Part shown: positions 27,023-36,784 of the stretch, piece after piece
Numbering within the stretch: the first letter of the stretch is position 1
Layout: the number at the start of each line of letters is the position of its first letter
Assembly: GCA_002279355.1 (NCBI GenBank)
Contig: NCBV01000005.1
Span: forward strand, 55,968 to 119,967
DNA from: Acidiphilium sp. 37-60-79
GTDB lineage: Bacteria; Pseudomonadota; Alphaproteobacteria; Acetobacterales; Acetobacteraceae
Direction of reading: 5' to 3'
Length of the DNA: 64,000 nt
Position numbers and translations under genes: made by a program
Notes under the pieces: model-generated
Databases searched by the model: none
What the model was told of the DNA's origin: nothing
Seen by the model: the letters and a program-made list of their open reading frames with translations, nothing else

Positions 27023-27887
27023 GGGGTCGGTTCGTGTTGGGGTTGCGGGCGGCAAGCGATCAGCGCTGGAGACGCGGCGCTATCTGTTCAACATCATCGG
27101 CTGGCTGATTTGCGGGTTCGCGTTTTTGTTGATTGCAGTGCCACTGGTTGATTTGCTGGCCGTGGTGATCATCAAAGGTGCGTCGGCCTTTTCGGTAAAA
27201 TTATTCACCACGAATGCCATTCATGGCGGGCTGCTCAATGCGGTGGTGGGAACGTTGGTGCTCTCGCTCGGCTCGTTGATTTTTGCGGTGCCGATTGGCG
27301 TCGGCGCGGGAATGTACCTCTCCGAGTATGGGCAGAATAAACTGGGCTCGGTGATCCGCTTTTTGGCCGATACACTCACCGGCACCCCCTCAATCGTGCT
27401 GGGATATTTCTCCTATATCACAATGGTGGTTGGGCTGGGCTGGGGTTTTTCGGTGCTGGCGGGGTCGTTGACGCTCGCGATCATGGTTATCCCCTACTTG
27501 ACCCGGATTACCGAATTATCGCTCCGCCGGGTGCCGACCTCCATGCGCGAAGCAGCCTATGCGCTGGGCGCGCAGGATCGGACGGTCGCATTTCGGGTGG
27601 TGCTGACGGCAGGGCTGCCGGGGGTGATCACCGCTATTTTGCTCGCGTTAGCCATTTCGGTGGGCGAAACCGCGCCGCTAATTTACACGGCGGGCTGGTC
27701 CACGTTGGGATGGAATTTTCATCTGATCCATGGCTCGATTGGCTATTTGACCTATGTGGTCTGGACTTACATCAACGAGCCGAGCAGCAAGGCGCACGCG
27801 GTCGCGTTTGCCGCAGCGCTGCTGGTGATGCTGGTCGTTTTGGCCATCAACGTCTCCGCCCGCACGGTATTGAGCCGACGTCAGTAG
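27009..27887 (+). CDS. pstA: Phosphate ABC transporter, permease PstA
   Basis: PstA is the second phosphate permease subunit. From the ATG at 27009 it has 292 residues with six helices, GTPSIVLGYFSYITMVVGLG and the coupling motif TSMREAAYALGAQDRTVAF, then LAISVGETAPLIYTAGW. The start inside the end of pstC shows tight coupling. The expected pstB ATPase and phoU genes do not follow: the next gene is on the other strand 21 bases after the stop. The transporter must borrow an ATPase encoded elsewhere or the cluster has been split. Confidence 0.94.
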   Translation: MSGSEGSVRVGVAGGKRSALETRRYLFNIIGWLICGFAFLLIAVPLVDLLAVVIIKGASAFSVKLFTTNAIHGGLLNAVVGTLVLSLGSLIFAVPIGVGAGMYLSEYGQNKLGSVIRFLADTLTGTPSIVLGYFSYITMVVGLGWGFSVLAGSLTLAIMVIPYLTRITELSLRRVPTSMREAAYALGAQDRTVAFRVVLTAGLPGVITAILLALAISVGETAPLIYTAGWSTLGWNFHLIHGSIGYLTYVVWTYINEPSSKAHAVAFAAALLVMLVVLAINVSARTVLSRRQ

Positions 27888-27908
27888 CCGCCATGCCTGC
27901 CATTGTGC

Positions 27909-28826
27909 CTAATGGATCAGCACAAAGCGCATGGTTGCGACAATTCGCTCCTGTTTAGCCGGACTGCCCGGCGGGAAGGGCGGGACATGAACGCCGCCCT
28001 GAAACAGACCCAGCCAGGCCATATCGAGTAGCGGGGCGCCCGCGCTGCGCAAGAGTCGCAAATCACGCACGCTGCCATCCGGCAAAACGGTCATCGCGAT
28101 GGTAACGCTACCCTGCTCATTATTTTCCGCAGCACTTTGCGGATAATATTTATGATCGTTCACCCATTTGTTGAACGCACTTTCCCAATCGGGGCCAGCC
28201 TTGCCCTGAAAGGTAATGTCGGGAGATTGACGATTTAAATAAGATTGCGACAGCTGCATGGCCAGATGGCCGGGGACACGGTGAAACGGCGATGGTGCGG
28301 CAGCACTATGGCCAAACGACATGCCGTTCATGATCCGAAAGGGGGGCGCTGCGTTGCGCACGATGGTTCGGTGCGCGGGATTCTGCGGGGCGGCGTGCGG
28401 CATCGGGATCGGCAAATGATCGAGCGCGCGGGGGATATTCGGCACCGGCTTGGGCGAGGCCAGGCTCACATGCGGCTCTTTGGGTGCCGCCGCAGCAGGA
28501 GGCGGTGCCGCGGGCGGCGCTGAATTAGCCGCGCGCTGCGGCGGGCCGTAAAGCGCTGCCCGCGGGGCGGCGGTTTTGGGCGCGGTTTTGGTCAGCCCGG
28601 ACCCTTCGAATACCACGGCGATACCGGGCTGTACGGGCGGTGGCTTGAGCACACGATGCGCGGCAAAAATGAGCACGGCGAGGATCAGCCCGTGCAACAG
28701 GATTGAAATTGGCAGCGGAATCAATTTGTGCTGCGGGCGCTTGCGGCGAATGCCGAGTGTCGCACCGGCCGCGCCGAGGCTGAGAATCGCTGGCGGGATC
28801 GGTCCTGTTGGCCTGATCGCGCGCAA
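27909..28826 (-). CDS. TonB-like energy transducer
   Basis: The 305-residue protein has a short N-terminal tail, one membrane helix (about residues 37-56, ISILLHGLILAVLIFAAHRV), a long Pro/Ala-rich stretch typical of TonB periplasm-spanning arms, and a C-terminal domain whose end (VTIAMTVLPDGSVRDLRLLRSAG) fits the TonB family. It would couple the proton gradient to an outer membrane receptor, but no exbB/exbD or receptor gene is adjacent. The frame opens with TTG at 28826 after an in-frame stop; a later start is possible. Confidence 0.72.
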   Translation of the reverse strand: MRAIRPTGPIPPAILSLGAAGATLGIRRKRPQHKLIPLPISILLHGLILAVLIFAAHRVLKPPPVQPGIAVVFEGSGLTKTAPKTAAPRAALYGPPQRAANSAPPAAPPPAAAAPKEPHVSLASPKPVPNIPRALDHLPIPMPHAAPQNPAHRTIVRNAAPPFRIMNGMSFGHSAAAPSPFHRVPGHLAMQLSQSYLNRQSPDITFQGKAGPDWESAFNKWVNDHKYYPQSAAENNEQGSVTIAMTVLPDGSVRDLRLLRSAGAPLLDMAWLGLFQGGVHVPPFPPGSPAKQERIVATMRFVLIH

Positions 28827-28868
28827 GGATGGTCAGAACGACGTGATGATGAAGCGTCTCATCACAGT

Positions 28869-29396
28869 CTAATAGCCCGGCGGCGGCGGATAGCCGGGCG
28901 GCGGGTAAGCGGGGGACGGGTAGCTGTACGAATTATAGGCGGGCGGCGGCGCGGACATTTGCTCACCATTGCTCACCATACATTGGCTATAGGCAATGTT
29001 ATATTGCGCCTGGATATTGCTCGCGGCGTTCTGTGCCACGGCACCGCCATTGGCCGAGCCAAGCAACAGCCCGGAACCCCCGCCAATGGCGGCTCCTGCC
29101 CCGGCATTGCCACCGGCAGCGCCGATCAACGCGCCAACCGCCGCGCCGAGCAACGCACCGCCAGCGGCGCTCGTATTCGCAGCCTGAGCGGCACCCTGGC
29201 CCTGCCCCGCGACTTGCTGTTGCGCATAATAACGGCAAGCTTGGTCGTTACGCTGGAAACTGCTGAAAGGCTGCCCCTGGACCGGCATCGCGACCACAGT
29301 AGGGCCCATCGGCGGCGGCACCGCGCAGCCAGCGAGAACGCTGAGCAAAGCGAGACCGGAGAAAGAATGCAGCCATGGGGATTTTCGCACAGACAT
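28869..29396 (-). CDS. Glycine-zipper lipoprotein of unknown function
   Basis: From the ATG at 29396 the 175-residue protein has a lipoprotein signal (LALLSVLAGC), a segment with NDQACRYYAQQQV, a glycine zipper (about residues 75-115, AAVGALIGAAGGNAGAGAAIG) that probably inserts in a membrane, an NIQAQYNIAYSQCMVSNG stretch, and a Pro/Tyr-rich tail. Proteins of this kind, often called glycine zipper family proteins, are common envelope proteins whose role is unclear. An upstream in-frame extension of 11 residues was not used. Confidence 0.8.
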   Translation of the reverse strand: MSVRKSPWLHSFSGLALLSVLAGCAVPPPMGPTVVAMPVQGQPFSSFQRNDQACRYYAQQQVAGQGQGAAQAANTSAAGGALLGAAVGALIGAAGGNAGAGAAIGGGSGLLLGSANGGAVAQNAASNIQAQYNIAYSQCMVSNGEQMSAPPPAYNSYSYPSPAYPPPGYPPPPGY

Positions 29397-29578
29397 TGTT
29401 TGCTCCGTCAGAAAAATTTCGCACCACAAGGAAATTTTCGATCCTCAAGTACCGGGTGAATATATCGCCATTGCGGCGGCCATGCCAGCGATACGACCGG
29501 CGAAGCACAAAATGTAACATGGCGCAGGACGGTTCCAGCGCAGCGAGAGAGCGCTACGCTGATTGATTGGCAACCGCT

Positions 29579-30718
29579 CTAAAGACCTTCGAAAAATTCC
29601 CGAACCTTGGAGAAAAATCCCTCATTTTCGGGGCTGCCCTCAGCGTTGGACGCTGCTTCTTGGTCAAACTCTTCAAGCAATTCGCGCTGGCGCCTTGTCA
29701 GGTTTTGCGGCGTTTCCACCGCGACCTGGATATACATATCGCCGCGACTGGTGCTGCGCAGCACCGAAAAGCCCTTGTTCCGCAGCCTAAATTGATCGCC
29801 GGTTTGGGTGCCGGGCGGGATTTTGACCCGCGCACGCGTGCCATCGATGGCCGGGACCTCAATTTCGGCACCCAAAGCGGCCTGGCTCATACGCAGCGGC
29901 ACGCGGCAGAAAATATTGCTCCCGTCGCGCTGAAAAATTGGATGCGGGCGGATCGCCACATGCACATAAAGATCACCAGGAGGCGCACCACGCCCACCCG
30001 CCTCGCCTTCGCCAGACAGGCGGATGCGGGTACCATCCTCAACGCCGGGAGGAATATTGACCGAGATGGTGCGCTCGCGTGGCACGGTCCCGGCTCCACC
30101 ACAGACGCGGCAGGGATTGCGCAAGGCGCGACCGGAGCCGCCGCAGGTGGGGCAGGTGCGCTCCACCATAAAAAATCCCTGCTGGGCACGCACGCGGCCG
30201 GTGCCATTACAACCCGGGCAGCTATCGGCGCTGGCTTGCTTATCCGCCGAGCCCGTGCCGTTACAGGCGTCGCAATTCATCCGGGTGGGAACGCGCACCT
30301 CGGCCTTGGTGCCGGTGAAAGCATGGGTCAGTTCAATTTCAACGCCGGCGCGAATATCATTGCCGGTCCGCTGAGCGCGACCGCCACCGCGACGATTGCC
30401 GCCGCCCATAGCCTCGCCGAACATTTGCTCGAAAATATCGCCAATGCCGCCTTCAAAGCCGAAGCCACTTGCCCCTCCCGAACCGCCACCACCTTCAAAG
30501 GCCGCATGGCCGAAACGATCATAGGCGCCGCGCTTCTGATCATCCTTCAGGACATCATAAGCTTCATTGACTTCCTTAAAATTATGCTCCGCGGTTTTGT
30601 CACCAGCGTTGCGATCGGGGTGATATTGCATCGCCAATTTGCGATAGGCTTTTTTTAGCTCATCGGCGGAGGCGGTGCGGGAGACGCCGAGCACTTCGTA
30701 ATAATCACGTTTCGCCAT
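29579..30718 (-). CDS. dnaJ: Chaperone protein DnaJ
   Basis: DnaJ delivers unfolded substrates to DnaK and stimulates its ATPase. The 379-residue product has the J-domain with the HPD tripeptide ([10 protein letters not shown]), a Gly/Phe-rich linker, four CxxCxGxG zinc repeats ([32 protein letters not shown]) and two beta-rich C-terminal domains. It is the last gene of a leftward hydrolase-grpE-dnaK-dnaJ unit. A hairpin lies between dnaK and dnaJ and may lower dnaJ expression. Confidence 0.97.
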   Translation of the reverse strand: MAKRDYYEVLGVSRTASADELKKAYRKLAMQYHPDRNAGDKTAEHNFKEVNEAYDVLKDDQKRGAYDRFGHAAFEGGGGSGGASGFGFEGGIGDIFEQMFGEAMGGGNRRGGGRAQRTGNDIRAGVEIELTHAFTGTKAEVRVPTRMNCDACNGTGSADKQASADSCPGCNGTGRVRAQQGFFMVERTCPTCGGSGRALRNPCRVCGGAGTVPRERTISVNIPPGVEDGTRIRLSGEGEAGGRGAPPGDLYVHVAIRPHPIFQRDGSNIFCRVPLRMSQAALGAEIEVPAIDGTRARVKIPPGTQTGDQFRLRNKGFSVLRSTSRGDMYIQVAVETPQNLTRRQRELLEEFDQEAASNAEGSPENEGFFSKVREFFEGL

Positions 30719-30751
30719 GGCGCGGCTCAGTCCTGGATCACGGGAATAGAG

Positions 30752-30780
30752 AAAATCCCCGGACCATCGCTGGTCCGGGG
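30752..30780 (-). terminator. Hairpin in the dnaK-dnaJ gap, probable attenuator
   Basis: CCCCGGACC and GGTCCGGGG form a perfect 9-bp stem around a 6-base loop. Read leftwards it is followed by GATTTTC, a short T-run. It lies 33 bases after the dnaK stop and 34 before the dnaJ start, where partial termination or an mRNA end would keep DnaK more abundant than DnaJ. Confidence 0.65.
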
Positions 30781-30812
30781 GGTTTGTCGGTGCAGTGCCG
30801 TGAAGTCAGCAA

Positions 30813-32720
30813 TCAAGCTGACTTCTTGGTGTGGTCGTCAACATCTTCAAAATCCGCATCGACGATCTTTTCACCATTCGGGCCCGCCTCGTCCGGCGCG
30901 GCGGCACCCGCTTCGGACTGCGCCTTATACATCGCTTCACCGACGCGCATCGCGATTTGGGTTAGGCGATCGGTCGCGGACTTGATCGCTTCGAGTTCAT
31001 TCGCCTCAACCGCAGCGCGGGCGGCGCTGATGGCGGCTTCAGCCTCGCCACGATCCTGCGCGCTCACGCCCTCGCCCGCATCCTTCAGCGTCTTTTCGGT
31101 CTGATGGATCAGGCTATCGGCTTGGTTGCGGGCATCGACCAGCTCGCGCTTGGCCTTGTCGCTCGCCGCATTCGCCTCGGCATCCTTCACCATCCGCTCG
31201 ATATCCGCGTCCGACAGACCGCCAGAGGCTTGGATGCGAATCTGCTGCTCCTTGCCCGTCGCTTTGTCCTTCGCCGAAACCGAGACAATGCCATTCGCGT
31301 CGATATCAAACGTAACCTCGATTTGCGGCACGCCGCGCGGCGCGGCTGGCAAGCCCATCAGATCGAACTGGCCGAGCAGCTTATTATCCACCGCCATCTC
31401 GCGCTCGCCTTGGAACACTTTGATGGTGACCGCCGTCTGGTTATCGTCAGCGGTCGAGAAGGTTTGGCTTTTTTTGGTCGGGATCGTGGTGTTGCGATCA
31501 ATCAGCCGGGTGAACACCCCGCCCAACGTTTCGATGCCAAGCGACAGCGGCGTGACATCGAGCAGCAATACATCCTTCACATCGCCCTTGAGCACGCCGC
31601 CCTGGATCGCTGCACCGATCGCGACCACTTCGTCGGGATTGACGTTGCGCGCGGGTTCGCGGCCAAAGAATTGCTTCACCGCCTCGATCACCTTGGGCAT
31701 GCGGGTCATGCCGCCGACCAAGATGACTTCGTTGATTTCACCAGCCGTGACGCCCGCATCCTTCAGCGCAGCACGGCACGGACCCAGGGTCCGCTCGATC
31801 AAATCATCGACCAGCGATTCCAGCTTCGCCCGGGTGAGTTTCATCACCATATGCTTCGGCCCGGACGCGTCGGCCGTGATGAAGGGCAGGTTGATTTCAG
31901 TTTCCTTAGACGAAGACAACTCGATTTTCGCCTTTTCCGCCGCTTCCTTCAGCCGCTGCAGCGCCAATTTATCCTTGCGCAAATCAATACCTTGCTCGCG
32001 CTTGAACTCGTCGGCCAAATAATCAATGACCCGCTGGTCGAAATCCTCACCGCCAAGGAACGTATCGCCATTGGTGGATTTCACCTCGAACACGCCATCA
32101 CCAAGCTCAAGCACCGAAATATCGAAGGTGCCGCCGCCGAGATCGTACACGGCGATGGTGCCCGCATTTTTTTTATCCATGCCATAAGCGAGGGCCGCAG
32201 CGGTCGGTTCGTTGATGATGCGCAGCACATCAAGCCCAGCAATCTTGCCGGCATCTTTGGTGGCTTGGCGTTGCGCGTCGTTAAAATAAGCCGGGACCGT
32301 GATCACCGCTTGGGTCACCGTTTCGCCGAGATAGGCTTCGGCGGTTTCCTTCATTTTGGTCAGGATATAAGAACTAATCTGGCTCGGCGCATAACGCTGC
32401 CCGCGCGCCTCGACCCAGGCATCGCCATTATCACCCCGGACAATGCCATAGGGAACCAAGACCTTATCCTTTTCGACGGTTGGGTCTTCAAACCGGCGCC
32501 CGATCAGGCGCTTGACCGCATAAAGCGTGTTGGTCGGGTTGGTCACCGCCTGCCGTTTGGCGGACTGGCCGACTAGCCGTTCATTACTATCGGAAAACGC
32601 GACCATCGACGGGGTCGTGCGCGCGCCTTCACCATTTTCGATCACGCGGACATCCTTGCCCTCCATGATCGCAACGCAGGAATTGGTGGTGCCGAGGTCG
32701 ATACCAATGACCTTACTCAT
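30813..32720 (-). CDS. dnaK: Chaperone protein DnaK (Hsp70)
   Basis: DnaK binds and releases unfolded protein in an ATP cycle. The 635-residue product is full length: ATPase motifs [15 protein letters not shown] at the start, [33 protein letters not shown] and [10 protein letters not shown]; the interdomain linker [15 protein letters not shown]; and a lid domain ending in [10 protein letters not shown]. It lies downstream of grpE and upstream of dnaJ. A heat-shock-type promoter is proposed before it. Confidence 0.98.
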   Translation of the reverse strand: MSKVIGIDLGTTNSCVAIMEGKDVRVIENGEGARTTPSMVAFSDSNERLVGQSAKRQAVTNPTNTLYAVKRLIGRRFEDPTVEKDKVLVPYGIVRGDNGDAWVEARGQRYAPSQISSYILTKMKETAEAYLGETVTQAVITVPAYFNDAQRQATKDAGKIAGLDVLRIINEPTAAALAYGMDKKNAGTIAVYDLGGGTFDISVLELGDGVFEVKSTNGDTFLGGEDFDQRVIDYLADEFKREQGIDLRKDKLALQRLKEAAEKAKIELSSSKETEINLPFITADASGPKHMVMKLTRAKLESLVDDLIERTLGPCRAALKDAGVTAGEINEVILVGGMTRMPKVIEAVKQFFGREPARNVNPDEVVAIGAAIQGGVLKGDVKDVLLLDVTPLSLGIETLGGVFTRLIDRNTTIPTKKSQTFSTADDNQTAVTIKVFQGEREMAVDNKLLGQFDLMGLPAAPRGVPQIEVTFDIDANGIVSVSAKDKATGKEQQIRIQASGGLSDADIERMVKDAEANAASDKAKRELVDARNQADSLIHQTEKTLKDAGEGVSAQDRGEAEAAISAARAAVEANELEAIKSATDRLTQIAMRVGEAMYKAQSEAGAAAPDEAGPNGEKIVDADFEDVDDHTKKSA

Positions 32721-32788
32721 GTTTACTCTCCTTGCAGCGGACGATTCTGACCCGAAGCATCAGGGTCGTCCCTTGTTGAATGATACAG

Positions 32789-32817
32789 ATGTATTGACAC
32801 TTGACGTGTCCGACAAG
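32789..32817 (-). promoter_or_regulatory. Putative sigma-32 heat-shock promoter of dnaK
   Basis: Read leftwards, CTTG at 32817-32814 is followed after 17 bases by CAATACAT (32796-32789). This resembles the alphaproteobacterial RpoH promoter (CTTG about 17 bases before a CCNNATNT-like box) and sits about 70 bases before the dnaK ATG, in the grpE-dnaK gap. It would let dnaK-dnaJ be induced apart from grpE. The match was judged by eye. Confidence 0.45.
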
Positions 32818-32854
32818 GTGCCGGGAGCCCGGCGCAGAAAATTATTTGGACTGA

Positions 32855-33439
32855 TTAGCCAGCGCTGGTCGCCGCTTCACTGCCCTGCGGAGCGCTCGCC
32901 GGATCGCGGGCGACCACCACCATGGCGGGTTTGAGCAGGCGACCATTGAGCAGCCACGTGCGACTCCAGGCTTGCAGAATAGTGCCCGGCGGCGTGCCGG
33001 CCTGGTCCTGCTCACCCATCGCTTGATGCAAATTCGGATCAAACAGCGCACCAACAGGGTCTTGCGCGATCACGCCGTGACGCTCCAAGGTCGCGATCAG
33101 ACTGCGTTCAACACCGGCGAAACCGTCGCGCATTTTGGTGATTATGGCGGGCTCATCGGGCTGCGGTGGCGGCAGCAAATCCAGACCCCGGCGCAGATTT
33201 TCGGCTGATTCGACGATATCGGTGGCAAAACGCTGCACCGCATATTGACGGGCATCATCCACCTCGCGGCGGGTGCGGGCGCGTAGATTAGCCATATCGG
33301 CTTCAGCGCGCAGCCATTTATCACGCATCGCATCGCGCTCGGCCTCTGCGCTGAGTGATTCGCTCGGTGCTGCCACGGCACTATCGGCGCTCGCGAGATC
33401 GGGCGCCAAATTTTCGGTACTATCAGGATCGTTACTCAT
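32855..33439 (-). CDS. grpE: Nucleotide exchange factor GrpE
   Basis: GrpE releases ADP from DnaK. From the ATG at 33439 the protein has 194 residues: a long acidic coiled-coil helix (MRDKWLRAEADMANLRARTRRE, reported here only as its pattern), AVQRFATDIVESAENLRRGL, and the beta-wing domain with LERHGV, FDPNLHQAM and GTILQAWSRTWLLNGRLLKPA cut to its first half. The start overlaps the stop of the upstream hydrolase gene by 4 bases. The region from 33440 on, in the same frame, was not used because it is inside the hydrolase gene. Confidence 0.95.
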   Translation of the reverse strand: MSNDPDSTENLAPDLASADSAVAAPSESLSAEAERDAMRDKWLRAEADMANLRARTRREVDDARQYAVQRFATDIVESAENLRRGLDLLPPPQPDEPAIITKMRDGFAGVERSLIATLERHGVIAQDPVGALFDPNLHQAMGEQDQAGTPPGTILQAWSRTWLLNGRLLKPAMVVVARDPASAPQGSEAATSAG

Positions 33440-34257
33440 GGGGAGGGATTTAAGCGCGCGCGCGGCTCGGCACAAGGGCGCAATATGGGGATAAGAAAGT
33501 GATTCAGGGCTTCATTGACCGCGTCAGGTTGCTCGGCATGGAGCCAATGGCCTGCATTGGCGACCGTCTCGATCATTGCGCGGGGGAAGCGGCGCTGAAT
33601 TTCCCCGATCGCATCAGGCGGCACATAGGCCGAATGGGCGCCCCGCAAAAACAAGCTCGGCCCGTCATACGCCACCAAAGGCTGCGGATCGGCCCAGCCG
33701 GTCAGCATCGGCAAGGCGGCTTTGATCGCGGCGAGATCAATCCGCCATGTCGGCACATCCGCGTGACTCAGGCGCAAATTATTAAGCAAAAAACCGCGCA
33801 GCGCGGGATCGGGAATAGCCTTGGCAAGATGGGCATTGGCTTGCTGGCGGGTCAGGCCCGGCATGAGCGGCAGCGCGGCCAAAGCATCGATCAGCTCAGC
33901 CCGGGTCTCCGCGTGATCATAAATTACCGGCGCAATATCGAGCACAGCAAGAGCACGCACCCGCGCAGGATGCATGAGCGAAACCATCATCGCGGTTTTG
34001 CCGCCCATTGAGTGGCCGATCAGCACAGCCTCCGCCACATTGAGCGCGTCCATGGTTTCGATCACATCGGCAGTCAATGTGCGATAGCCCATGTCAGGCG
34101 CGTGGGGGCTCGCGCCGTGATTGCGCGCATCAAGCGCGATCACCCGGCCATCACCGAGCGCACGGGCAATCATGCCGAGATTTTGCGCAGCGCCATAAAG
34201 CCCATGCAAAAGAATAATCGGCGCGCCAGCGCCATGGTCGGTCGCGTGCAGGATCAT
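33436..34257 (-). CDS. Alpha/beta hydrolase (YbfF-like)
   Basis: The 273-residue protein is an alpha/beta hydrolase: HG oxyanion motif at residues 18-19 (LLHGLYGAAQNL), nucleophile Ser83 in IGHSMGGKTAM, an acid in SLFLRGAHSAYV and a terminal histidine in NAGHWLHAEQP. It resembles the YbfF-like esterases. The substrate is unknown. Its stop overlaps the grpE start by 4 bases, so it is probably translated together with the chaperone operon; its role there is unclear. Confidence 0.85.
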   Translation of the reverse strand: MILHATDHGAGAPIILLHGLYGAAQNLGMIARALGDGRVIALDARNHGASPHAPDMGYRTLTADVIETMDALNVAEAVLIGHSMGGKTAMMVSLMHPARVRALAVLDIAPVIYDHAETRAELIDALAALPLMPGLTRQQANAHLAKAIPDPALRGFLLNNLRLSHADVPTWRIDLAAIKAALPMLTGWADPQPLVAYDGPSLFLRGAHSAYVPPDAIGEIQRRFPRAMIETVANAGHWLHAEQPDAVNEALNHFLIPILRPCAEPRARLNPSP

Positions 34258-34411
34258 CGGGCAAAAAACCTATGAAGTTTCGCCCCAGAGCGATAAACAC
34301 AGATTATGGACGATGCAATTGACCCCAAGCCCATGCCGCTCGCGCGATGGCTTATGCGACCAGCGGGCTGCGTCGTCGGGTCGCTGACCGCTCGCGGATG
34401 AACCAAGCGGC

Positions 34412-35725
34412 ATGACCAGTCGGCGTGATCCGATATGGGTATCCTCGATGCTCTTGGGCCTGGGCTTGAGCCTCGTCGCCGTGATGCTGCCGCCTTGGAT
34501 CGCCCGCGCCGAATTATTCTTGGCACTTCTGGTGCTGGCCGCTCTCGCTTATGCCAAGCCGGTTTGGGCCATGGTGGCTTGGCTGGTGGCGGTGCAAAGC
34601 AGTCCGGAAATGTGGCTATCCGACCTGATTGGCCAGCATGAGCTGATCATCGCCGTGCTCAAAGCCGCCGGGCTTGCAGTGATGGCCCTCGCCGCGTGGC
34701 GCGAGGGCGCTCGGTTTGACCGCTATAATCCCGGCTTTGCCTTCGGCGCGATGTTCGTGGGCGGCATCGTTCATGGGTTTTGGCCGGGACTAACGCTGCT
34801 CGCCTCGGTGCGCTCGCTGATTGGCTCGGCGGCACCGTTCGGGGCAGGCTTTATCAAGCTGTCCGCACCAATGCGGCGGGCTATTATCCGCGTGACCATC
34901 GCAGGGCCGGTGCTGACCGTGCTGTTTGGCGCGGTGCTCGACGCGCTCGGCGTGCGCGCCATGGTGGGCTTTGAGCAAGGCGCGCTGCGGCTGGCGGCGG
35001 CGAGTTCGCCCGCGTTTCTGGGCGGATTTGCGATGATCGGGGTTTACGCCGGAATTCTTGCTTATTTGCGGCGCAAAAATCCGTGGCTGCTCGGATGGAT
35101 TGGGTTGGATCTCCTGGTGCTGGTGGCAACCGGCGCCCGCGCGCCGCTCGGGCTCGCCGCGTTCGTGCTGGTGGCAACCTTGGTTGCCGTGCCGTCAACC
35201 CAGTTGAGCCTGCAACGGCGGATGGTGCTGCTGAGCCTGCTGGTGGGTTCGGCCGGATTGATGTTGCTGGTGCTGCCCGATGTCAGGTTCATCCGGGTGA
35301 TCGATTTATGGCGGCTCGGCGAAGCGGGCGATCTATCCAACCGCACGCTGATCTGGCCCGCCTTCGAGCGGGCAATCGCCGCCTCGCCCTGGCTGGGCTG
35401 GGGCGTCGGCGCGGGCAAGGTCGTGGTGAATTTGCATTCCTCCCTGGGCGAATTATTGGGAACCAACGCCGCGCATTGCGAATATTTAAGAATTCCAACC
35501 GAAGGCGGCTTCATCGGCGCGGCCTTGCTGGTCGCCCTGCTGGTGCTGTGGGTTTGGCGCGGCAGCGCAAAGCTGCCACGCGATCAACGGATTGTGATCC
35601 GGCTTGTTTTTTTCGCTTTCGCAGTGCAGTCTGTCACGGATAATACTTTGATCGCAACGACTAGTCTGGCGTTCTTCACCTGGGCACGGGCGGTACTGGT
35701 GTTTGCTGACGAAAGTGTTTCCTGA
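34412..35725 (+). CDS. O-antigen ligase/polymerase-like (Wzy_C) membrane protein
   Basis: The 437-residue protein has about 10-11 membrane helices, and its arrangement fits the O-antigen ligase WaaL/Wzy_C superfamily, which moves a polysaccharide chain from its lipid carrier to lipid A or to a growing chain. Around residues 305-365 it has LSNRTLIWPAFERAIAASPW then LGWGVGAG, and TNAAHCEYLRIPTEGGFIGAAL in place of the usual HNEYL-type motif. No glycosyltransferase gene is next to it, so which glycan it handles is unknown. The next gene is 18 bases downstream. Confidence 0.72.
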   Translation: MTSRRDPIWVSSMLLGLGLSLVAVMLPPWIARAELFLALLVLAALAYAKPVWAMVAWLVAVQSSPEMWLSDLIGQHELIIAVLKAAGLAVMALAAWREGARFDRYNPGFAFGAMFVGGIVHGFWPGLTLLASVRSLIGSAAPFGAGFIKLSAPMRRAIIRVTIAGPVLTVLFGAVLDALGVRAMVGFEQGALRLAAASSPAFLGGFAMIGVYAGILAYLRRKNPWLLGWIGLDLLVLVATGARAPLGLAAFVLVATLVAVPSTQLSLQRRMVLLSLLVGSAGLMLLVLPDVRFIRVIDLWRLGEAGDLSNRTLIWPAFERAIAASPWLGWGVGAGKVVVNLHSSLGELLGTNAAHCEYLRIPTEGGFIGAALLVALLVLWVWRGSAKLPRDQRIVIRLVFFAFAVQSVTDNTLIATTSLAFFTWARAVLVFADESVS

Positions 35726-35743
35726 CCAAAACATCGAGGGTTC

Positions 35744-36784
35744 ATGAGCTTGCTCCTGTCGCGTCGTGCCATGTTGGCTGGATCGGTTTTAGCGGCGCCC
35801 TTCACCGGGTTGGCGCAGGCCGCCCCAACCCTGCCCGCAACCACCAACGCTCCTGCAACCGCCAACGCTCCCGCCACCCCCATCGCCATTGTGATGAATT
35901 CGGGCGCCGCCAATGTCGCGATCATCGATATGGCGACCAAGCGGGTGTTGCGGCGCGAACCGACCTATCGTGAACCAAGCCATTGGGCGTTGACGCCCGA
36001 TCATCAGCGCCTACTGGTCGCGGATGCGTCCGGCAATGCGCTGTTTTTTTTCAATCCAGCCACCGGCGCCCCGATGGGACACCGGCAATTGGCCGATCCG
36101 TATCAGCTCTGGTTCAGCCCCGACGGCCAGTTCTTGGTGGTGAACGCCTTGCGGCTTAACCATGTCGATATCTATCGGGCAGCCGATTTTGGCTTGGTCA
36201 AGCGCTTCAAGCCCGGCTCAATGCCAAGCCATTTGAGCTACACCCCCGATAGCCGGATCGTGTTCAATTCCTTGCAAGGATCAAACGCCCTTGCCTCGTT
36301 CGATCTGACTAATATGACCGAGCGTTGGGTCATGCCGGTTGGCAAAACCCCAGCCGGCGTCATGTGGCATCGCGGTCAAGTGCTTGTCGCGATCATGGGC
36401 AGTAACCATGTCGCCGTGGTCGACCCCGCGACCGGGCACGTGACGAAGCGCATCATCACCGACCGCGGGGCCCATAATTTATTTCTCGCTCCGGACCGTC
36501 AGCATATCTACGTGACCAATCGCGTGGCCGGCTCGCTCTCCGTCATCGACGCGCACACGCTCACCGTGGTCAAGCATATTAACATGCCGGGCGGACCCGA
36601 TGATTTATGCTTTGCCCCTGACGGCAAATTATGGATCGCCCTGCGCTTTGCAGCCCATGTCGCGGTTTATGACCCGCGCGATGGCAGCATCGAGCGCATT
36701 GCGGTCGGCCGCTCGCCGCACGGGATTTTTCTCTCGACGTTGCTGACCGATCAACCCGCCCTCGCCGCCATGAAGCTCGCCTGA
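35744..36784 (+). CDS. Secreted YncE-like seven-bladed beta-propeller protein
   Basis: The 346-residue protein has a Tat-like leader (LSRRAMLAGSVLAAPFTGLAQA) followed by about seven beta-propeller blades. Repeat features are SHWALTPDHQRLLVADASG, YQLWFSPDGQFLVVNALR, SHLSYTPDSRIVFNS, AHNLFLAPDRQHIYVTNR and DDLCFAPDGKLWIALRF. Such 40-residue repeats appear in YncE and in surface-layer-like propellers, which usually bind partners or ligands. The function is unknown. Its TGA shares one base with the ATG of the sterol-desaturase-family gene, so the two are coupled. Confidence 0.8.
   Translation: MSLLLSRRAMLAGSVLAAPFTGLAQAAPTLPATTNAPATANAPATPIAIVMNSGAANVAIIDMATKRVLRREPTYREPSHWALTPDHQRLLVADASGNALFFFNPATGAPMGHRQLADPYQLWFSPDGQFLVVNALRLNHVDIYRAADFGLVKRFKPGSMPSHLSYTPDSRIVFNSLQGSNALASFDLTNMTERWVMPVGKTPAGVMWHRGQVLVAIMGSNHVAVVDPATGHVTKRIITDRGAHNLFLAPDRQHIYVTNRVAGSLSVIDAHTLTVVKHINMPGGPDDLCFAPDGKLWIALRFAAHVAVYDPRDGSIERIAVGRSPHGIFLSTLLTDQPALAAMKLA

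Noticed and set aside
31104..32576. A 490-residue open frame opposite dnaK
   Set aside because: It is antisense to a full-length, well-conserved dnaK. Its composition follows the codon pattern of the other strand and has no family similarity.
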